64,000 nt of DNA from Vibrio pectenicida (GTDB lineage Bacteria > Pseudomonadota > Gammaproteobacteria > Enterobacterales > Vibrionaceae). Location: NCBI GenBank assembly GCA_024347015.1, contig AP024889.1:1240001-1304000 (forward strand), in the 5' to 3' direction. The notes beneath the pieces were generated by a model. The model saw nothing but the letters and a program-made list of their open reading frames with translations, had not been told where the DNA came from and ran no database searches. A program made the translations under genes and the position numbers. Below, one piece after another: positions 1-9,423 of this stretch (positions within the stretch are counted from its first letter, which is position 1; each line of letters starts with the position of its first letter).

Positions 1-144
1 GTCTGAGCTGTATATATCAACAAAATAGCGCTGCATATCATGGATAAGTAGCACAGTTCTATTGGCATCAAGTTGCCAGTCGGTTTTATTTAAAAAAGAT
101 GTTTTGCTCGGCATTGGGTAGCTGACATTTGTCGGTAGTGGCAT
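1..144 (-). CDS. angB: isochorismatase N-terminus (partial, runs off left edge)
   Basis: The first 48 codons of a minus-strand gene read from an ATG preceded by an AAGGAAT-type ribosome site. The translation carries the isochorismatase signature LLIHDMQ followed by RYF, as in EntB, VibB and AngB. In that family the enzyme hydrolyses isochorismate to 2,3-dihydro-2,3-dihydroxybenzoate on the way to dihydroxybenzoate (DHB), and the full-length protein ends in an aryl carrier domain that holds DHB for the NRPS. Only the start of the hydrolase domain is inside the window, so presence of the carrier domain cannot be seen. It is divergent from angN, about 300 bases away. The symbol is inferred from the anguibactin-type neighbours; vibB would be the equivalent name in a vibriobactin locus. 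Confidence 0.8.
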   Translation of the reverse strand, partial: MPLPTNVSYPMPSKTSFLNKTDWQLDANRTVLLIHDMQRYFVDIYSSD

Positions 145-385
145 GGCCTTATTCCTTAAAATTTTCTTTGGCCTTCAACAAGGCAAATTGATAAAGAGGT
201 TAATGCAACAAGTTTCATTCTAGTGCACTCTACCGATTTTGTGTGTCAACGTATCCAAATGCATACGGGTTCCTATTCCATCTTGATGTACAGCAAAGCT
301 GCCACTTACTACTTTTAGCTGAACTATTGAATGTACATGAGTGACGTATTTCCCTTATCTAGCTAATAATAATTAAGTTTTTATT

Positions 386-404
386 GAAAATAATTATCAT
401 TTGC
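386..404 (+). promoter_or_regulatory. Fur-box-like operator upstream of angN
   Basis: A 19-base AT-rich stretch with core AATTATCATT matches the classical Fur consensus at about 14 of 19 positions by hand alignment. It lies some 45 bases upstream of the angN start, as expected for an iron-repressed siderophore gene. The rest of the 145-448 gap shows only a short inverted repeat (CGTAT ... ATACG, 250-267), which could be another operator but is unassigned. Confidence 0.6.
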
Positions 405-448
405 AAAATAATGGCGCTTAACAAATGAATTGTCAACAAAGAGAAAGC

Positions 449-3310
449 ATGATGAGTGAATTAACACCAATGCAGGCCGCATGTTGGTTTGGCAGAGTGG
501 CGGACGCTAAACTTGGCGGTGTGGCATCACACCTATATACCGAATTCGATGGCGAGAATATCAACCTTGAGCAGCTAAACTTGGCATTAATGAGTTTGTA
601 TCATAGGCATGAAATGTTGCGATTAAAGGTTGAAACCTCAGGTGCTTGTTCTATTGTTCAGACCCCTAGCTACAGCCTTTTGGAAGTTGATGACTTTACC
701 CATCTAGATGCTGATGGTATCCACAATGCATTGAGTGAAAAACGAAAAACATGGACTCATCAGGTTCTTGATTTGACGCAAGGCCAAGCCGCTCGATTCT
801 CAGTTAGCATACTACCTAGTGGTGCATATCGGTTACATATTGATACCGATATGATTGCTATAGACCCAGATAGCTGCAGAATATTGATTGAAGACTTTGC
901 GATGTTTTATGAGGGAATGACGCCTAATATTGAAGATAAGTTGACGTTTTTTTCTTGGCACGAAAAAGCAAAATTGGATCCTGAACTTAAGCTACAGCGA
1001 AAGGCAGATAAAACATGGTGGAAGTCTCAGTTAGAGAACATTGCTCCAGCTCCGTCATTGCCATTTTTAGACCCTATTTCTAGTCAGGTTGACAGTCAGC
1101 ATTATTCATATTGGTTGGACTCTGAGCAGCGCAAAGCCCTTATCACGATAGCGAGACAGCATGCTATTACACCAGCCAATCTTATGCTTGGGTTATTCGC
1201 TAGAGTATTGGGTAAAGCAACGGGAGATGAATTTTTTAGAATTAATGTTCCCACGTTTTGGCGTCCGCCTATCGCGACAGGAACAGAGAATATAGTAGGG
1301 GACTTTGTCAATTTTGTTGTTCTGAGTGTTAATATGCATCGGCCCAAGACATTGATGGAGTTTTGTCACGCATTGGCTGGCAATATGGCATCTGCATTGG
1401 GGCACAGCCGATATGATGGAGTTAACGTGATGAGAGATCTTTCTTTGCATCATGGCCATGCTCAATTAGCACCGATTGTCTTTACCTCAGCGATTGATTT
1501 ACCTAGTGGTGACCTTTTCTCTCCTCGCGTCCACAAACAATTTGGCAAGATGAATTGGACAATTTCGCAAGGATCTCAAGTGGCGCTTGACTCACAGGTT
1601 GTGAGTATTGATGGTGGTATTATGATCAATTGGGATGTTCGCCAGGAAGCTTTGCCTAGGGATTGGGCATCAGCGATGTTTGAGCATTTTGTTGCGCTTA
1701 CCCAAAATGTTATTTCCAACCCAAGTTTGTTAAGCGTTTCTCTAGATAGTGTGCAAACAAAGTTGGTTTGCCAGACAGGCTTAACCTCTAAATTAAATCC
1801 AATGCAGCAGGCTTACTTGTTGGGTAGAACCACACAAATGCCACTTGGTGGCGTTGCGATGCAAGAGGTTTTGGAATATCGAGGTAGTTTATCGCCTGCC
1901 TGCATTCGTCGTAGGTTGTCTGAAATGGTTGTCAAATATCCTTGTCTCCGAACTTTTGTTGATAGCCAATTACTCAAACTACACGTTAGCCAATGCCCAC
2001 AAGTTAACATGACCCATATTAATTTGAGTCATTTAGAGAACGAAAGTATAAATAAAGAGTTAGCCCGTTTTCGTTATGAGTATAGTCACACAATATTTGA
2101 GATTGAGCAGCCATTGTGGAATATAACAACATTCTCTTTAGCAAACAGTGAGACTTATGTTTTTGCACGTTTTGATGCCTTGATTCTTGATGCCCGTTCT
2201 ATTGCGTCTTTATTGGTGGAACTATTTGAAGGGCAAGTGCCAATGGTGCCCAATATTGAGACATATGCTGATAAAGTAAATATTCAAGAAAAACGTATTA
2301 AGGATGAGGTCTATTGGTTAAATAAATTGTCCTGTGTTGAAAGTGCGATGCGCTTCCCTTGGCAGAAACCGCTTGAATCAATTTCACATTCTCGTTATCA
2401 GCGTCAGAGTCTAGAAATTGGTAAAGAGACAGTGAAAAAGTTGATTCGAGTCGGAGGAAAACAGGGCCTATATAAAAACACTGTTATGATGGCGGCTGCA
2501 ATGGAATCATTATCGGCTCATGTGAGTGATGGTAAACTGTGTGTGGCGGTACCAGTTCTACCCATGATGAGTACAAGCTACGCCAGTCAGTCAAGCTTTA
2601 TTGCTTTGCAGTGGGATACTAGTTTACAAGACTTTTGTCAGCGAGCTAAGAACTTACAAGCTGATACTTTCGAAGGTCTTGAACATTTGGAATTTTCTGG
2701 GGTGGACTTGGCCCGTATTTTATATGATAGGTGTGGACCAGCCCCAACGCTACCCATAGTAATCACGAATGGTTTGTCCTGGCCTGTTTTAAGTGATAGT
2801 GCCGAAATGACATTGCAGCGCGGATTAACCCAAACTCCACAAGTTGCAATAGATGTTCGCTTTGTTGCGCAAGCTGGCGGTGCGGTTACGTTTAGTATTG
2901 ATTATGCTACTGAGGCTGTAAGCAATGATTTGGTCAAATCGGTACTGGTTCATATTGATGCTCTTTTAAACCATATGGTGGAAGGTTTCGAGTTTGAAGC
3001 CCCATTGCTTGAACAGCTACTACAAAATGAGTCTCGCGTTATTGAGTTATTTGATTTTCCGCCAAGTGATATTGATTTAACACAGCGTGCTATTTTTGAG
3101 ATTTATTGCCGGGTAATTGGGGTAGAGCAAGACAGTAGTTTTAATGATAGTTTACCTTTTGTTCAATTAGGGTTGAGACCTAACCACCTCAAGCGCATTA
3201 GCGCTGAACTTAGTAATGATCTGCAATTTGACTTGCCTGTTATGCAACTTATACGGTGTAAAAATGCCAGTGAAGTAAAAGCATTGGTTATAGAGAAAGT
3301 GATTGCTTAA
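449..3310 (+). CDS. angN: siderophore NRPS AngN: two heterocyclization domains plus degenerate carrier
   Basis: A non-ribosomal peptide synthetase subunit of about 950 residues. Two cyclization (Cy) domains are visible, each with the DxxxxDxxS motif that replaces the HHxxxDG of ordinary condensation domains: DMIAIDPDS near residue 134 and DALILDARS near residue 576. The last 80 residues look like a carrier domain, but its usual LGG(D/H)S reads LGLRPNHL, so the serine that holds phosphopantetheine is missing. Cy domains join DHB to cysteine and close the thiazoline ring; this Cy-Cy-carrier layout is that of AngN in anguibactin synthesis. I prefer the ATG at 449 (AGAGA just upstream) over the in-frame ATG at 425, which lacks a ribosome site. 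It is followed by angU and preceded by a Fur-like site. Confidence 0.85.
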   Translation: MMSELTPMQAACWFGRVADAKLGGVASHLYTEFDGENINLEQLNLALMSLYHRHEMLRLKVETSGACSIVQTPSYSLLEVDDFTHLDADGIHNALSEKRKTWTHQVLDLTQGQAARFSVSILPSGAYRLHIDTDMIAIDPDSCRILIEDFAMFYEGMTPNIEDKLTFFSWHEKAKLDPELKLQRKADKTWWKSQLENIAPAPSLPFLDPISSQVDSQHYSYWLDSEQRKALITIARQHAITPANLMLGLFARVLGKATGDEFFRINVPTFWRPPIATGTENIVGDFVNFVVLSVNMHRPKTLMEFCHALAGNMASALGHSRYDGVNVMRDLSLHHGHAQLAPIVFTSAIDLPSGDLFSPRVHKQFGKMNWTISQGSQVALDSQVVSIDGGIMINWDVRQEALPRDWASAMFEHFVALTQNVISNPSLLSVSLDSVQTKLVCQTGLTSKLNPMQQAYLLGRTTQMPLGGVAMQEVLEYRGSLSPACIRRRLSEMVVKYPCLRTFVDSQLLKLHVSQCPQVNMTHINLSHLENESINKELARFRYEYSHTIFEIEQPLWNITTFSLANSETYVFARFDALILDARSIASLLVELFEGQVPMVPNIETYADKVNIQEKRIKDEVYWLNKLSCVESAMRFPWQKPLESISHSRYQRQSLEIGKETVKKLIRVGGKQGLYKNTVMMAAAMESLSAHVSDGKLCVAVPVLPMMSTSYASQSSFIALQWDTSLQDFCQRAKNLQADTFEGLEHLEFSGVDLARILYDRCGPAPTLPIVITNGLSWPVLSDSAEMTLQRGLTQTPQVAIDVRFVAQAGGAVTFSIDYATEAVSNDLVKSVLVHIDALLNHMVEGFEFEAPLLEQLLQNESRVIELFDFPPSDIDLTQRAIFEIYCRVIGVEQDSSFNDSLPFVQLGLRPNHLKRISAELSNDLQFDLPVMQLIRCKNASEVKALVIEKVIA

Positions 3311-3436
3311 TCTCATCAGAGCAAATTACCCGATAAAATAGCCCAAAGTTTTGCCTAGGTAAGGTGGTCTACATATTTCCTTAGCTTTAGGTCACCTAAT
3401 TATTTCAATGTTTTAATCTCGTATCGAGGAAGAAAA

Positions 3437-4759
3437 GTGAACATAACAATAAAAGATATCGTCGGTGTTGGTGTAGGACCATTTAATTTAGGGCTTGCAG
3501 CACTGACGTCTCATCATCCTAAACTGGATGTTGAGTTTATTGAGCGCAAACAAGAATTTAGTTGGCACAGTGGGATGTTACTTCCTGGCGCAACATTGCA
3601 AGTTCCATTTTTAGCCGATTTGGTTACTATGGCTGACCCAACTCACCCGCTAAGCTATTTAAATTATCTCAAGCATCATGACCGCTTGTATCAATTCTAC
3701 TACTATGAAACTTTTCTTGTCCCAAGAAGTGAATACAACCACTATTGCCAATGGGCTGCGGGGCAACTAAAAAACTGCACTTATGGTGAAACTGTTGTGG
3801 ATGTCAGATATCTTGAGGAGCTGGAGTGCTTTATGATTAAGAGTCAGGCTGAGGGTGAACTCAATACACGGTATAGCCGAGACATCTCAGTTGGTGTGGG
3901 AACAATGCCTTGGTTACCTGAATGGGCACAAAATGCGAATCACTCTTTAATACAACATTCTGCTCAGTTTGCTCATATGCGTGATCAACTTGCTAAGTGC
4001 AGCAATGTCACCGTTATTGGTTCTGGCCAAAGTGCTGCCGAATGTGTACTCAACTTATATCGTGACTTAACGCCTGAGCAAATTGATGCTGGAGCAAAGG
4101 TGAACTGGGTCACGCGTTCTGCTGGCTTTCACCCGATGGAAGCCTCCAAGCTTGGCCAAGAATGCTTTACGCCTGCGTATATGCAGTACTTCCATACTTT
4201 GCCGCGTGAAAAGCGTCGTAATATCGTTAAGGGGCAAGGTCTACTTTACAAAGGGATTAGTGGATACACGATCGCTGAGATTTTCGATTTATTGTACGAG
4301 CGTTCTATTGGTGGTCGTGAGGCAGGTCTCAACTTGTATTCCAATAGTCAGGTCAATGAAGTTGTCGTAAATGACAATTCTCAGATAATGGAAGTTATAT
4401 GCCACCAATTGCAACAAGAGCAATCTTTTTCTCTCAATACAAATGCGGTGATTTGCGCCACAGGTTATGTTCATCAGTGGCCTCAATGGTTAGAGGCGCT
4501 AAAAGGCGCGGTTCTCGCAACCGATGAACACGGAGATTGTATTGTTGAAAACGACTTTGTTGCCCAGCGTTGTGATCAAGGTGCTGGCCGTGTCTTTATT
4601 CAAAATGCGGAAATATTCCAACATGGCGTTGGTGGGCCTGATCTTGGTATATGTGCTTATCGAAACGCTTCGATTATCAATCAAGTATTGGGTAAAGAAG
4701 TATATCGATTGCCTGCTAAGTCAGCTTTTCAGAGTTATGGAGCCCCTAACCTTAGGTAA
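3437..4759 (+). CDS. angU: histamine/ornithine-type N-monooxygenase AngU
   Basis: A 440-residue flavin N-hydroxylase of the lysine/ornithine N-monooxygenase family. It has an N-terminal FAD motif (GVGVGPFNLGLA, residues about 10-21), a central NADPH motif (VIGSGQSAAE, about 194-203) and a C-terminal ATGY motif. In anguibactin synthesis AngU hydroxylates histamine to N-hydroxyhistamine, which supplies the hydroxamate iron ligand; the substrate here is inferred from the surrounding angN, angR and angM genes. Translation starts at GTG, with GAGGAAG close upstream. It lies 126 bases after angN on the same strand, so co-transcription is likely. An ornithine or lysine hydroxylase is the alternative reading. 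Confidence 0.85.
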   Translation: MNITIKDIVGVGVGPFNLGLAALTSHHPKLDVEFIERKQEFSWHSGMLLPGATLQVPFLADLVTMADPTHPLSYLNYLKHHDRLYQFYYYETFLVPRSEYNHYCQWAAGQLKNCTYGETVVDVRYLEELECFMIKSQAEGELNTRYSRDISVGVGTMPWLPEWAQNANHSLIQHSAQFAHMRDQLAKCSNVTVIGSGQSAAECVLNLYRDLTPEQIDAGAKVNWVTRSAGFHPMEASKLGQECFTPAYMQYFHTLPREKRRNIVKGQGLLYKGISGYTIAEIFDLLYERSIGGREAGLNLYSNSQVNEVVVNDNSQIMEVICHQLQQEQSFSLNTNAVICATGYVHQWPQWLEALKGAVLATDEHGDCIVENDFVAQRCDQGAGRVFIQNAEIFQHGVGGPDLGICAYRNASIINQVLGKEVYRLPAKSAFQSYGAPNLR

Positions 4760-4850
4760 TTGATATAAGACAGGGCACGCACGATTACCATATCGTAGCT
4801 GCCCATCTATTGTTCGTTATAATGTTGAGTTAATCATTAATAATGAGGTT

Positions 4851-5327
4851 TTATAGTGACTTTGCCATGGTAAGCAGGTCCCAAACTTCACCATCCCATG
4901 ATTGTGTTCCGGTTTGATAATATGTCACGACAAAGCCCAATGATTCATAACAGCATCTTGCAACCGTATTTGTTTTGAAAACTGCCAGTGATAGAGTTTT
5001 AGCTTGGAGTTGTTCCTTCGCGAGTGTGATTAATTGTATTAACATTACTTTGGCGAGACCTTGACCGCGAACATGGTTTGATAAAAATACACGGCATATA
5101 CGAAAATGTTCATCTGAGACCTTAACTAATTCAACATAACCTGCCTCTCTTTCCTCTACAATAAATATAAATGGAAAAACGCTGGGTTGAGTGCAGTGCT
5201 TATTGATTTGAATACTATTGAGAGGAAAGCTAAAACTCGGTCCTCCCCATTGATAATTCAATTTCTCTGAGTCAATCCAGCGAATAAGCAGGTTATGATC
5301 ACTGGGATTAAATGTCCGAAGCTCCAT
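4851..5327 (-). CDS. GNAT family N-acetyltransferase
   Basis: A 158-residue protein with the acetyl-CoA-binding signature of the GNAT fold (VRGQGLAKVML, residues about 90-100) and a C-terminal CCYESLGF segment typical of RimI-like members. Such enzymes move an acetyl group from acetyl-CoA to an amine; the substrate cannot be read from the sequence. It sits between the convergent angU and angT genes and is on the same strand as the fat-ang operon, about 130 bases after angT. It is not a known anguibactin gene, so I treat it as a neighbour, not a pathway member. Confidence 0.75.
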   Translation of the reverse strand: MELRTFNPSDHNLLIRWIDSEKLNYQWGGPSFSFPLNSIQINKHCTQPSVFPFIFIVEEREAGYVELVKVSDEHFRICRVFLSNHVRGQGLAKVMLIQLITLAKEQLQAKTLSLAVFKTNTVARCCYESLGFVVTYYQTGTQSWDGEVWDLLTMAKSL

Positions 5328-5456
5328 CGAGTTCTCTTTAAATGATATTACCTGTTGTTTTAAATAACCTACATCATCATAAATAGATCATCAATGGATA
5401 GATTTATAGAGAATATACAAAAAGCCATCATTATTATAATGACCTTTTGTTGAGTA

Positions 5457-6218
5457 CTATTGATTAATGGCTTGGGAAGAGAAAGATCTTAGGCTCTCCA
5501 GCATAATTTGTGGTTGTGACGTAACATAGAAGTGATTACCTTTAATAACTTTGTGGTTAATAACATTATTAAACCAAAGCTTCCAAGCCTCGACTTCAGA
5601 GAAATACGCTTCTTGATCCTCATCGCCTGAAATGAGTAAGGTTGGGATCGAAAGGCGTTCTTCTTTACTTGGGGGTGAGGCAAAAAAATATTGTTCGGTA
5701 GCGTCAAAGTCAGCGCGAAGTGCAGGTAAAAATATTGGCCACCACTGTGGGTTTTCAGACAAACTTGGGTCACAGCCCCCCATGTCGACTAAGTGTTCAA
5801 TAAAGACCCTATCATCGCACTCTCCAATCAAGCGCCGCCCCTCTATATGTGGCGCATGGCATGCTGATATGACAAGTCCTTTGGGCGAGTAGCCACGAAA
5901 AATGAGTGTTTTACAGACTTCATAAGCAACCTGTGTTCCCATGCTATGACCGACGATGACCATTCTTTCGATCGGCTGATTGCTGTTGAGCAAGTTTTGA
6001 ACTACATCTTGAGCCAATACATCGATATTGGGTGCAGCAGGTTCGTCAATTCTAAACTCTCTGCCAGGATAAACCATGACAGAAATAGTCTCATTATCGA
6101 GAGAAAGGTCGCGCCAAGTTCGAAATGCCCCGCTAGCACCTCCGGCAAAAGGACACACAATATAGTGAGTGTCATGATGTGATCCTGAAGAGGTAGCAAG
6201 TTTAATTAGAGGGCTCAT
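5457..6218 (-). CDS. angT: type II thioesterase AngT
   Basis: A 253-residue alpha/beta-hydrolase thioesterase of the type that edits or unloads NRPS carrier domains. The nucleophile motif is GHSMG (Ser about 92), and a late GNH (about residue 229) supplies the histidine. The early PFAGG motif is typical of GrsT-like type II thioesterases. The ATG lies two bases after the angR stop codon, with GGAG seven bases upstream, so it is the last gene of fatDCBA-angR-angT. In anguibactin producers AngT increases siderophore yield and is not strictly essential, which is family knowledge and not visible here. Confidence 0.88.
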   Translation of the reverse strand: MSPLIKLATSSGSHHDTHYIVCPFAGGASGAFRTWRDLSLDNETISVMVYPGREFRIDEPAAPNIDVLAQDVVQNLLNSNQPIERMVIVGHSMGTQVAYEVCKTLIFRGYSPKGLVISACHAPHIEGRRLIGECDDRVFIEHLVDMGGCDPSLSENPQWWPIFLPALRADFDATEQYFFASPPSKEERLSIPTLLISGDEDQEAYFSEVEAWKLWFNNVINHKVIKGNHFYVTSQPQIMLESLRSFSSQAINQ

Positions 6219-6220
6219 TA

Positions 6221-9200
6221 TTAAGCTCCTTGTAAGCTAGTTAATCGGTATCTATCGAGCACCATCGCGAGGGATTCAATAGAAGGATACCGATACAACA
6301 TCGAGAACTTGGCTGGATACCCTGCCTGATGGCAGCGTCTGATAAACTCAATGGCACTATAAGCATCACCGCCTAATTGGAAAAAGTTACTTGACTTATT
6401 AAGCTCAGATTCACTTAGTATATCAATCCAAATCTCACCTATTTTCATCTCACTTTCTGTCATAAGAGGTGTATTTATTGGAGCACTGTTTTTTCTTTTA
6501 CGGCTTGTCATATGGGTTAATGCCTTATGATCAACTTTGCCGTTGCTAGTAAGAGGTAATGCATCTAGGAATATGATGCGCTGGGGGATCATATAGCTAG
6601 GCAGTTGCTCGTTCAATAAATGTTGCACTTTTTCTGCATCTAAGAGATTTTGCACAAGTTCGGTGACTACAAAGGCTGCTAGAGTTTTGTCTTTGTTACC
6701 CACGGCTATAGTAATAGCGCGCTGTACACCTTGAATACTGTTGAGTGCCAATTCAATTTCACCGAGCTCAATACGATAGCCGCCAATTTTGACTTGCTTA
6801 TCTTTGCGACCCAAAAATTCAAGAGTTCCATCAGGCCAATAGCAGCCCATATCACCGGTGCGATACCAAACATGATCATCAATAGCTATAAATTGAGCTC
6901 GGGTTCTTTGCTCATCGTTAAAATAGCCAAGTGCCACACCGTCACCACCGATCCAAAGCTCACCTGAGACCCAATTTGGGCAATCTCGACCTAAGTCATC
7001 AACGACGCGATATTGCTGCCTAGCAAGAGGGTAGCCGTAAGGAATAGAGCGCCATTCAGTTGGTACTTGCTTAACATCATATACGTTTGACCAAATAGAG
7101 GCTTCAGTTGCACCACCCATTGCAATAAACTGTCCATCAACGCGATGTAAACGATAGCGCTGCGGTAAATCTAACCCGATCCAATCACCTGAAAGCATAG
7201 CCAAACGCAGCTTTTCGGGGGCAGTAGATTTAAACGAACTGGCGTAAGTAAGCAGCATATCAAACAGTGCAGGTACGCTATTCCACATGGTTACTTGGTG
7301 ATGTTCAATAGACTGGGCCCAAGCACTTGGGTCGCGCCTTTGGGCTTCATCGACCAGTACAATAGCCCCACCGGCAGAAAGTAAGCCAAAAATATCATAG
7401 ACAGATAAATCAAAATGCAACGCAGAAAGTGCAAGTATTCGATCTTCGGCGCTAACGGTATATTTTTGATTGAGCGAGACACAAGTATTAAGCGCACCTT
7501 GGTGCGAGATCACGACTCCTTTCGGAGTACCAGTGGAGCCAGAAGTATAAATAATATAAGCAGGTTCACTAGGTTTAACTATTTGAGGTATTTTTATGGG
7601 TTGATGTTTTTGGGCAACTTGCCAATCTAAATAGTTAAAATCATGGCTTATCGCTGAGTTTTGAAGCTCAGTTTTGTCGATAAGAATTACTTGAATTCCA
7701 GCGCCTTGATAGATTCCTTCGCGCCTTTCTTGTGGTTGATCGAGAGACACTGGCACATAAATAGCGCCAGCATACAAAATACCGAGTACAGATACGATTT
7801 GCCCTATACCTTTATTCATGCTTATTGCGACGCGGTCCCCAGGTTTAATACCTGCGGTAATGAGTGCACCTGCACAGCTTTGGGCGTAGAGGGCTAATGT
7901 TTTATAATCGAGTGATTGTTGACCATGGATCAACGCAAGTGCATTTGGTGAAGACGTTGCATGTTGCCAAAATCTGTCATGAAGCAGTCCATGAGGAAGT
8001 TCGTGTTTTCCTGCATCATGATTGATTAAGCTGCGTACTCTTGCTTGATGATCGGGAAGTTTTACTGCAAGTGACTGCTTCCAGTCACTATCGGGTTTAC
8101 ACAGTGATTCCAGCAGGTGGCTGTAGCTAGACACCATATCCTGAACCATATCTTGGGGGAAAAGAGAATCTTGGCTGTCCCATTGCAAGATAAGTTGACC
8201 TTGCTCGATTAATGCGTGTAAAGATAGCCAAGTATTGGCTGATTGACGGCATCCCCAACCAAGTCTATCAAGTACATTATTTTGTGAAAGTTCACTAGAA
8301 AAAGCGATATTGGCTGGGTATCTGTGTCCTTCAGACAATTTAGCGAGTTGGCGGACAAGCTGAAAAATGGAGGTTTGCCTATGCGGATAAGCTTGCTCAA
8401 AGTTTTGCTGGTTGGTTTTTGCAAGCGATAAAAAGCTTTGCTCATACCCTGTAAAACTGACTAGCAAAGGCTGGATATATTGGCCAATTACATAGCGACT
8501 GTCTCGTTTGGCATTAAGATCTAAACGCAGCATGAGATTGTCTTGTTGGCCCCAGAGTGACAATACACTACTAAACACACTAGCAAGAACAAGTTCAGGT
8601 TGAATGTTATGTTGCTCGCTGTGTGTGACTAAATGCTGCCATTTGTCAGAAGATAACTTCAGTGTGTGTCGAGTTATGCCAGTATCTGTGATTTTTTCAG
8701 GTTCGCAAACTGTAGGAAGGTTCGCCGAACGAGGCAGAGATAGAATTTGTTCGTTCCAGTAAGCAGAATCGCTATTGGTATTATGTATAGCATCTTCTAA
8801 AAACTGGTTATGCGTGTTAACCACCAGTTCTAAGTCTTTACATTCTTGCGCACTCCCCATTAAGATTTGATTGAGCTGTTCAAAAAATAGTACGGCGCTT
8901 GGTTGGTCGACAATTACCGAGTTGAAACGTACATGCAGCCTAATTTTACTCGCAGGTAGGATATTCAACACGACTGAAATGGTGTTTTTGGTAGGCTTTT
9001 TTGTTAAGGTCGCGCGGACGTAGGCAATCTGCTCGTTTACATTTTGATCTGAATGCTGACTTAAGTCATTGATAGTAATGACATCTATCTGATTACTCTT
9101 TGTCAGATGAAGGTAGAAGTCATCACTGAGCACCGCATGTAACATTGGATGTTGTGCGATAAGTACTTTGATAGCTTTTTCTAGCCGGTTGCTGGCTATA

Positions 9201-9346
9201 TCTTGGAAATCAAGTTCTTGATAAATAAAGTTAGCAATAGATTGCTGTTCGGCGCGTTGCCTCTGGGTGGTTAGGAGCCAGTTTTGGTTAGACGTTAAAG
9301 ATAATTTTGCCACTGGTATTGAAGATGAGTGCTCGCTCTGGTTCAT
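6221..9346 (-). CDS. angR: NRPS AngR: Cy-adenylation-carrier protein
   Basis: A 1041-residue NRPS subunit, close to the length of AngR. Domains in order: a cyclization domain (1 to about 430), an adenylation domain (about 450-920, with YTSGSTGTPKG, a GGATEAS segment and an YRTGD motif), and a carrier domain (about 955-1035). Two key residues depart from consensus. The Cy motif is NSVIVDQPS (142-150), Asn in place of the first Asp. The carrier motif is LGGDAY, Ala in place of the phosphopantetheine-bearing Ser. Both departures are, to my knowledge, also features of pJM1 AngR, so this looks like an orthologue and not local decay. It probably activates cysteine and hands it to the AngM carrier. 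AngR has also been described as a positive regulator of the transport operon. Confidence 0.9.
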   Translation of the reverse strand: MNQSEHSSSIPVAKLSLTSNQNWLLTTQRQRAEQQSIANFIYQELDFQDIASNRLEKAIKVLIAQHPMLHAVLSDDFYLHLTKSNQIDVITINDLSQHSDQNVNEQIAYVRATLTKKPTKNTISVVLNILPASKIRLHVRFNSVIVDQPSAVLFFEQLNQILMGSAQECKDLELVVNTHNQFLEDAIHNTNSDSAYWNEQILSLPRSANLPTVCEPEKITDTGITRHTLKLSSDKWQHLVTHSEQHNIQPELVLASVFSSVLSLWGQQDNLMLRLDLNAKRDSRYVIGQYIQPLLVSFTGYEQSFLSLAKTNQQNFEQAYPHRQTSIFQLVRQLAKLSEGHRYPANIAFSSELSQNNVLDRLGWGCRQSANTWLSLHALIEQGQLILQWDSQDSLFPQDMVQDMVSSYSHLLESLCKPDSDWKQSLAVKLPDHQARVRSLINHDAGKHELPHGLLHDRFWQHATSSPNALALIHGQQSLDYKTLALYAQSCAGALITAGIKPGDRVAISMNKGIGQIVSVLGILYAGAIYVPVSLDQPQERREGIYQGAGIQVILIDKTELQNSAISHDFNYLDWQVAQKHQPIKIPQIVKPSEPAYIIYTSGSTGTPKGVVISHQGALNTCVSLNQKYTVSAEDRILALSALHFDLSVYDIFGLLSAGGAIVLVDEAQRRDPSAWAQSIEHHQVTMWNSVPALFDMLLTYASSFKSTAPEKLRLAMLSGDWIGLDLPQRYRLHRVDGQFIAMGGATEASIWSNVYDVKQVPTEWRSIPYGYPLARQQYRVVDDLGRDCPNWVSGELWIGGDGVALGYFNDEQRTRAQFIAIDDHVWYRTGDMGCYWPDGTLEFLGRKDKQVKIGGYRIELGEIELALNSIQGVQRAITIAVGNKDKTLAAFVVTELVQNLLDAEKVQHLLNEQLPSYMIPQRIIFLDALPLTSNGKVDHKALTHMTSRKRKNSAPINTPLMTESEMKIGEIWIDILSESELNKSSNFFQLGGDAYSAIEFIRRCHQAGYPAKFSMLYRYPSIESLAMVLDRYRLTSLQGA

Positions 9347-9359
9347 GATGGGATCTCAT

Positions 9360-9391
9360 AAAAAGCAAAAAATAACAGGGAAATCTGCCCT
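9360..9391 (-). promoter_or_regulatory. possible attenuator between fatA and angR
   Basis: On the minus strand a short weak stem (AGGG ... CCCT, 9377-9391) is followed by a T-rich run, just before the angR start. In the pJM1 system transcription falls sharply between fatA and angR, with help from an antisense RNA. This sequence could be the matching stop point, but the stem has only four pairs, so this is a suggestion. Confidence 0.3.
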
Positions 9392-9423
9392 TAATTAAAA
9401 GACTAAGAGCAGAAGTGGTCAGG

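Noticed and set aside
1102..1465. Minus-strand ORFs inside angN
   Set aside because: They overlap conserved cyclization-domain sequence in another frame and have no ribosome sites or family likeness.
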